Source: Adineta steineri
Lineage: Eukaryota; Rotifera; Eurotatoria; Adinetida; Adinetidae
DNA: 64,000 bases
Assembly: GCA_905250115.1 (NCBI GenBank)
Contig: CAJNOI010000314.1
Location: 1-64,000 of the forward strand
Direction: 5' to 3'
Position 1 is the stretch's first letter; the number at the start of each line of letters is the position of its first letter. Below, one piece after another: positions 59,456 to 64,000 of this stretch. The notes under the pieces were generated by a model that saw only the letters and a program-made list of their open reading frames with translations, ran no database searches and had not been told where the DNA came from. A program made the position numbers and the translations under genes.

Positions 59456-60469
59456 TTAGATGGTTGTAGTTTTCTGCAATTGTTGTCTTTCTGGTACAGT
59501 GTTTATTGTTTTTAGTCCATTTTGATGTTTTAATACATTTTTTTGTGATCTTCTTATATACTTGAGAAATAATTGTTTCACTTCCTGTCGAAATGCTCTG
59601 GATGTAATAAAATGAACATAAAATGTTGTATTATAATTTAAATATAAAAGTAATGACATTGTAATGAAAGTGATAAATGATTCAATTTGTTTTCGATCAG
59701 CAGTCTTATTTAATACCATGTATGATGTTACTTGCGAGTAAATTATCACCGGTGGATATAATACAGTACAAATAATATAAACAACTACTTCAACTAATAT
59801 AAGTTTTATGAATGAAATATCTCGTCGATTCAAACGACCATTATTATTATTCATTGGTACAATCTGTAAACGTACACTATTGAGATTCTTGACAAGTAAA
59901 ATACTGAAAGAAGTCATCAGGACAATAGGTATGAAACCAGTACAAACAGCTATATAAAAACTGAATATTTGTCCATAGATTCCATATACACCACAATGCC
60001 CACTTTCAATACTTTCCCAGATGAGTAAATGAACAGATACCACACTCCAGAACAGTGTTATAATAGCAATTGATCGATATGCAATTTGTGGTCGACTTAG
60101 AGCTCGAATAGAGATCCGTCTACTACATACTGCATATCGATCAGCACATATTACCACAAGTGTATAACGAAAACACATTGAACTAGTATGTATAACATAA
60201 CCACGGATACGACATAATATCAATGAATTGCTTACCATATCGAAATGATCAAGTGCATATACTGTTGGTGCTATAGCCCAATTCGAACCCATTAAACAGA
60301 AACAAGATACAGCGATAAGATAGATTGAACAAGGATTTGTTCGATGTTTTTTCTGTGAATAGATTATAATTGTTAGTAAATTACCCAGATTACCTAATGC
60401 AAGAATTGTAGATAGTGCATACCGAGTAATAAATGTCTGAATAAGATTGAGTGTAGCAATCGTCGACAT
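59456..60469 (-). CDS. Rhodopsin-like 7TM receptor (FMRFamide/peptide-like)
   Basis: Intronless frame of 337 residues. TM1 has the GNLGNLLTI element, TM3 ends in a canonical ADRYAVCSRR, and Cys in TM3 (LILCRIRGY) and extracellular loop 2 (SGHCGVYG) fit the disulfide. TM6 and TM7 are recognisable (VVVYIICTVLYPPVIIY; SLLLYLNYNTTFYVHFI), with NTTFY in place of NPxxY. The tail is basic (REFRQEV-like FRQEVKQLFLKYIRRSQK). It resembles invertebrate peptide receptors of the group that is highly expanded in bdelloids. The ligand is not predictable. Start ATG 60469 places 15 residues before TM1. Confidence 0.85.
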   Translation of the reverse strand: MSTIATLNLIQTFITRYALSTILALGNLGNLLTIIIYSQKKHRTNPCSIYLIAVSCFCLMGSNWAIAPTVYALDHFDMVSNSLILCRIRGYVIHTSSMCFRYTLVVICADRYAVCSRRISIRALSRPQIAYRSIAIITLFWSVVSVHLLIWESIESGHCGVYGIYGQIFSFYIAVCTGFIPIVLMTSFSILLVKNLNSVRLQIVPMNNNNGRLNRRDISFIKLILVEVVVYIICTVLYPPVIIYSQVTSYMVLNKTADRKQIESFITFITMSLLLYLNYNTTFYVHFITSRAFRQEVKQLFLKYIRRSQKNVLKHQNGLKTINTVPERQQLQKTTTI

Positions 60470-63400
60470 AATACTTTAGAAATAGTAAGATTGATGTTAA
60501 ACAAGATGATATCTAGAGAAATAATATAACTACTAAAATAAGAATTGAATTTAGAAAGCTTACGTAATTCACATAAAAATAATTTTAGAATGAAATACAA
60601 AAAATCACCAAATAATCTTAGAAATCATTAGATAACGCTCAGATCATCCAGTGATATTAATAAAAAAAGTTAGTTTACACATACTGTTAAATTTCTTAAA
60701 TTTATCCGATAAAAAAACTAGAAAATGGCTTAAACATAAAAGTTTTAATTTTATGCATGACTATTTCTTGTATGATAAAAATCCAAATGATTTTATTATG
60801 ATTTGGAATTAACACTGACTAGACACAAATGTTAGACTATTCTATTAAATTAAGAAAAGTCATATATTCGAATACATAGTTCTATACTCATATTCGCTTG
60901 TATCGGTAAAGTTGTTAAGGAAAAAGCTATTAGGACGTTGACATTTTTATCCTTTTGAAGAAAAATGATTTGCAGTAATATCAAAAACATTGCATGTCTG
61001 AAAAATAAGCTAATACTACGTCATTCTCTTTTATTTTTTTAAAATTTAACTAATTCAATAGACATCATGGAAGATGAGATAGAGATACAAACTCTTATAA
61101 TACACATTGCCCTTATCTACATTTCATTATTGAAGTAAAGAAAATGTAAAGATACTATAGAAATAAGTTTTTTCTAACATCTAATTCATTTTTCTTACCA
61201 TTTGAAAATACAATAAGTTCACAATTTCCATATAATGTTTCAGAAACAAAAGACTTTAAAAATAAGGCATTTGTAAGAGATATAGCATTGTAAAAAAAAT
61301 GAATGCGTCAGATATCATAAGAGTAACTGATTATGATTTACTTTCTGTTTAAATGAAGAATAATATTATTATTATTATAACGATAAAAGAAATTTTTTTC
61401 ATTCATTTTTTATATAAACTCATAAATCCGCTTATGAGATATACTTTCTTTTAGTCTTTTTTTAGACTTTGTCTTCGCATAAAATGAATTCTATTAATTA
61501 CTAATCATATGATGAAGAGTATAATCAGATTGAATTGATTCTATTCGAAGCAGGTCATGATATACTATATATGTTAGAAGATATATTTTTTAATGATTCA
61601 TGCTAATAAAAAACTATCTTATGACAAAAAAGTTTTGTATTATATTTTGATTTTGTTTTCTTCCATCATGATTATTGTCTATTATTACAACAAAGCAACG
61701 AGAGAGAGAAAAAACAAAATGTTGAAGCAATATAAATCATTACGTTTGTACTAAATCTTTGAAAAACAAAGTCAAGAAATATATTGAATGTATGTATAAT
61801 ATCATGATGTCTTCTTCTTCTTTTACTATAGTTTGTATCATTACATCTATTCGCACTCGTCACATCTTTCTCTTTCTATCTGCACAGATAAATCTTTTAT
61901 TTGAAAAAAGAAATATGTAGTATAGTTTAATCAATTTTATACAGATTGTTTTAAGATTCAATATTGATAAATTACATAAACATTTTTTTGACAGAAATAT
62001 ATTAGATTGTTTAAAGGAATTGATCGTTCATTTCATCATTAGAAAAAAATAAATTTACTTTTAGCAATAAAATATTCATCAAAAAAAAAGGAAAGGTGAT
62101 CAACGAATAAAATATTCGGCTTAGAAATTAATGTAAAAAAAAATAAATTAGAATATGAAAAAAATTTATTTTTATATGTAAAGTATATTTAGTTGAATGT
62201 CATACACTTGATTTTCAATCACAATCACATGTCTGGTTCTATTGTATGTGCGTGTCACATTTTTATTTTAGTGAACTATCACTCGATTAATGCCAAAACA
62301 TAATTATTAATTAAACTATATTATAATCAAAAAACATGCATATATTCAGTTCTCTTTTCTCTGTACTAATCAAATTGAGATGATGTTTTTATTCACTTTA
62401 TTCCTATTAATATAATGCAATTTTTCATAAAAGCTCTGCATAGTTTGACAGATTCATCAAATACTTCTTGAATTTTCCAGATTGAAGATTAAAATAAAAT
62501 CATACTATTTAGCAAGACACTTCATACATAATATATTATAAGTCCAATATTGAATATTTCTAAACATTGGATACTAACGCGATTATATTATGAAATGATA
62601 TCATAAAAGTATAGAAATTATTGAAACACTTGTATACGCTGTAAAAGAGTAGAGCTCTGACTAGTTGTCTATGATAACATGATGATCTTAGTTTCTATTT
62701 AAAACTTCGAATACATAAAGGGATGAGAACACTTTTAACAAAAATTGATAATTTAGACTTATATATGTATTTTTCAGCTTGTGATGTAAATCTTTTTTAC
62801 TACCGATACGTCTGTTGAGCTCGCTATCGTCAGTAAATAAATAACTATTATATATCAAAAATCGATATTAGTAATAATTTTTATTTTGTGAAAACAATTC
62901 CAACACTAAATAAAATCTAGAAAGTGAACGAAAAACCGCATATTTGTGATTATTATTTCGTTGTGTGTTTTTCTTTCTTCATCACATATATGGATTCTTT
63001 TTTCTGTTGTATTCTGAAACATTCTAGTTATATGTAATGTAGAGAAGAATCGAAAAATAAGAAGACCTCTCATGCTTATTATTATTAAAAAATGGATGAT
63101 GACGAATTATCATCAGAATGTCCATTATTTCATCAAAATGCTTATGAAAATATGACGTTAACGAATACATATACAACAATCAATTCATCATGAAACTATT
63201 GTCCATTATACTTAGCTCGCTTCGTTATGATTTTTTTCACTCATATTCGTTGCCTCAGCATAGACCTGACTCTTGATAGATTAGTAATGTTTAGTTAAGT
63301 GGAGTAAATACAAGAATAATTTAAAATGAGAAGAAAAACACATATCGAACTCGATTTTCCTTTACTTGTATTCGTCTTTTTCTTTAGAATAAATAAGTTC

Positions 63401-64000
63401 ATGCGTATTAATAAACGGGTAGAAATGAAGCAGCAATAATTATGGTTTTTGAAAGATGATTTTCATTGATGGGTCACCATTGAGAATGACATCAATGTAC
63501 TGTAATTTTTATTCGATACAGCACTTTTACTAAACAATGAAAACAAGCTTCATTCAATGTACATTTTATCAATAGATAAGAGAATGAAGATAAAAATATG
63601 GCACAGAATAGAAATAACATTCATTATTTTTCTTTTAGAATATTACAAAAGACAGGGAAATGTAAATACTCTGTTATCAACTTGAAATGGTAAAGTATCA
63701 ATGTTGGTAATTTTATTTCTTTTCTGTCTCAAGTGCTTCCTTTCTTTAAAACTAACATGATTTTTATTCATATCAGTTTTGTATGATGTACATCAACAAC
63801 ATATTTAATAAATAATGTAAGATGCAAGATGTAAATAGTATATCTTTGCAATTTCAAGAATTAATAGAAGTATTACAAGCTAAACTATGAGGAATATAGA
63901 ACTCTTTTATTGAAATTCTTTTTTTTTAATTACTATTCGTTGAAACAATGGAAGTCTTTTAAATGCAAATAAATCTAAGAATTGAAGATTAAAATAACGA
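60470..64000. other. AT-rich end region, no gene
   Basis: This 3.5 kb contains no open frame with coding character on either strand. No tandem array or element with recognisable termini was found. It presumably includes the upstream region of the receptor at 60469 and possibly of a gene beyond the window. Confidence 0.45.

Overview
The window is animal nuclear DNA: very AT-rich, with genes built from exons separated by short introns (mostly 50-65 bp, GT...AG). The gene content fits a bdelloid rotifer, most likely a Rotaria-like species: lineage-expanded rhodopsin-like GPCRs, an F-box/RI-type LRR gene with one repeat per exon, an SNTX/AIG1 GTPase fusion, a probable fungal-type transporter, and ACACCC/TGTGGG motifs like those I recall for bdelloid telomeres. 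The species assignment is inference. There is one 100-N assembly gap (34462-34561).

Layout. 1.5-8.4 kb: an SNTX-like/AIG1-like GTPase gene, a GPCR on the minus strand, and a secreted PQQ-type beta-propeller gene. 8.9-10.4 kb: noncoding DNA paralogous to the 5' flank of the GPCR at 42.95 kb. 10.9-19.8 kb and 22.3-30.35 kb: two direct copies of a roughly 7 kb unit. Each carries a 120-bp tandem array, a decayed minus-strand reading frame, a complete 17-exon M13 (neprilysin-type) metallopeptidase gene and a convergent Gln/Asn-rich gene. The copies differ by insertions: a 0.7-kb foldback element and a deleted mariner in copy 1, and a 1.1-kb unidentified segment in copy 2. Between them lies a stump of a GPCR gene joined to a telomere-like hairpin.

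31.2-38.8 kb: a two-pass membrane protein, a TUT4/7-type terminal uridylyltransferase (minus, interrupted by the gap), a 0.42-kb foldback, and an intronless MFS transporter that resembles a fungal family. 40.8-44.2 kb: an intact GPCR locus whose 5' flank carries a 599-bp piggyBac-type MITE; the empty site for it is visible in the paralogous segment at 9 kb. 45.4-51.4 kb: a carbohydrate sulfotransferase, a two-exon GPCR, and an intronless ADP-ribosylglycohydrolase homologue with altered metal-ligand motifs. 54.0-56.6 kb: an F-box/LRR gene that grew by exact 141-bp exon-plus-intron duplication. 59.5-60.5 kb: a further GPCR. The last 3.5 kb holds no gene that I can support.

There is no operon or pathway cluster. 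The genes are functionally diverse (signalling receptors, secreted or membrane enzymes, RNA tailing). The unifying theme is duplication plus transposon insertion: paralogous copies within the window let four insertion or replacement events be read directly as filled versus empty sites.
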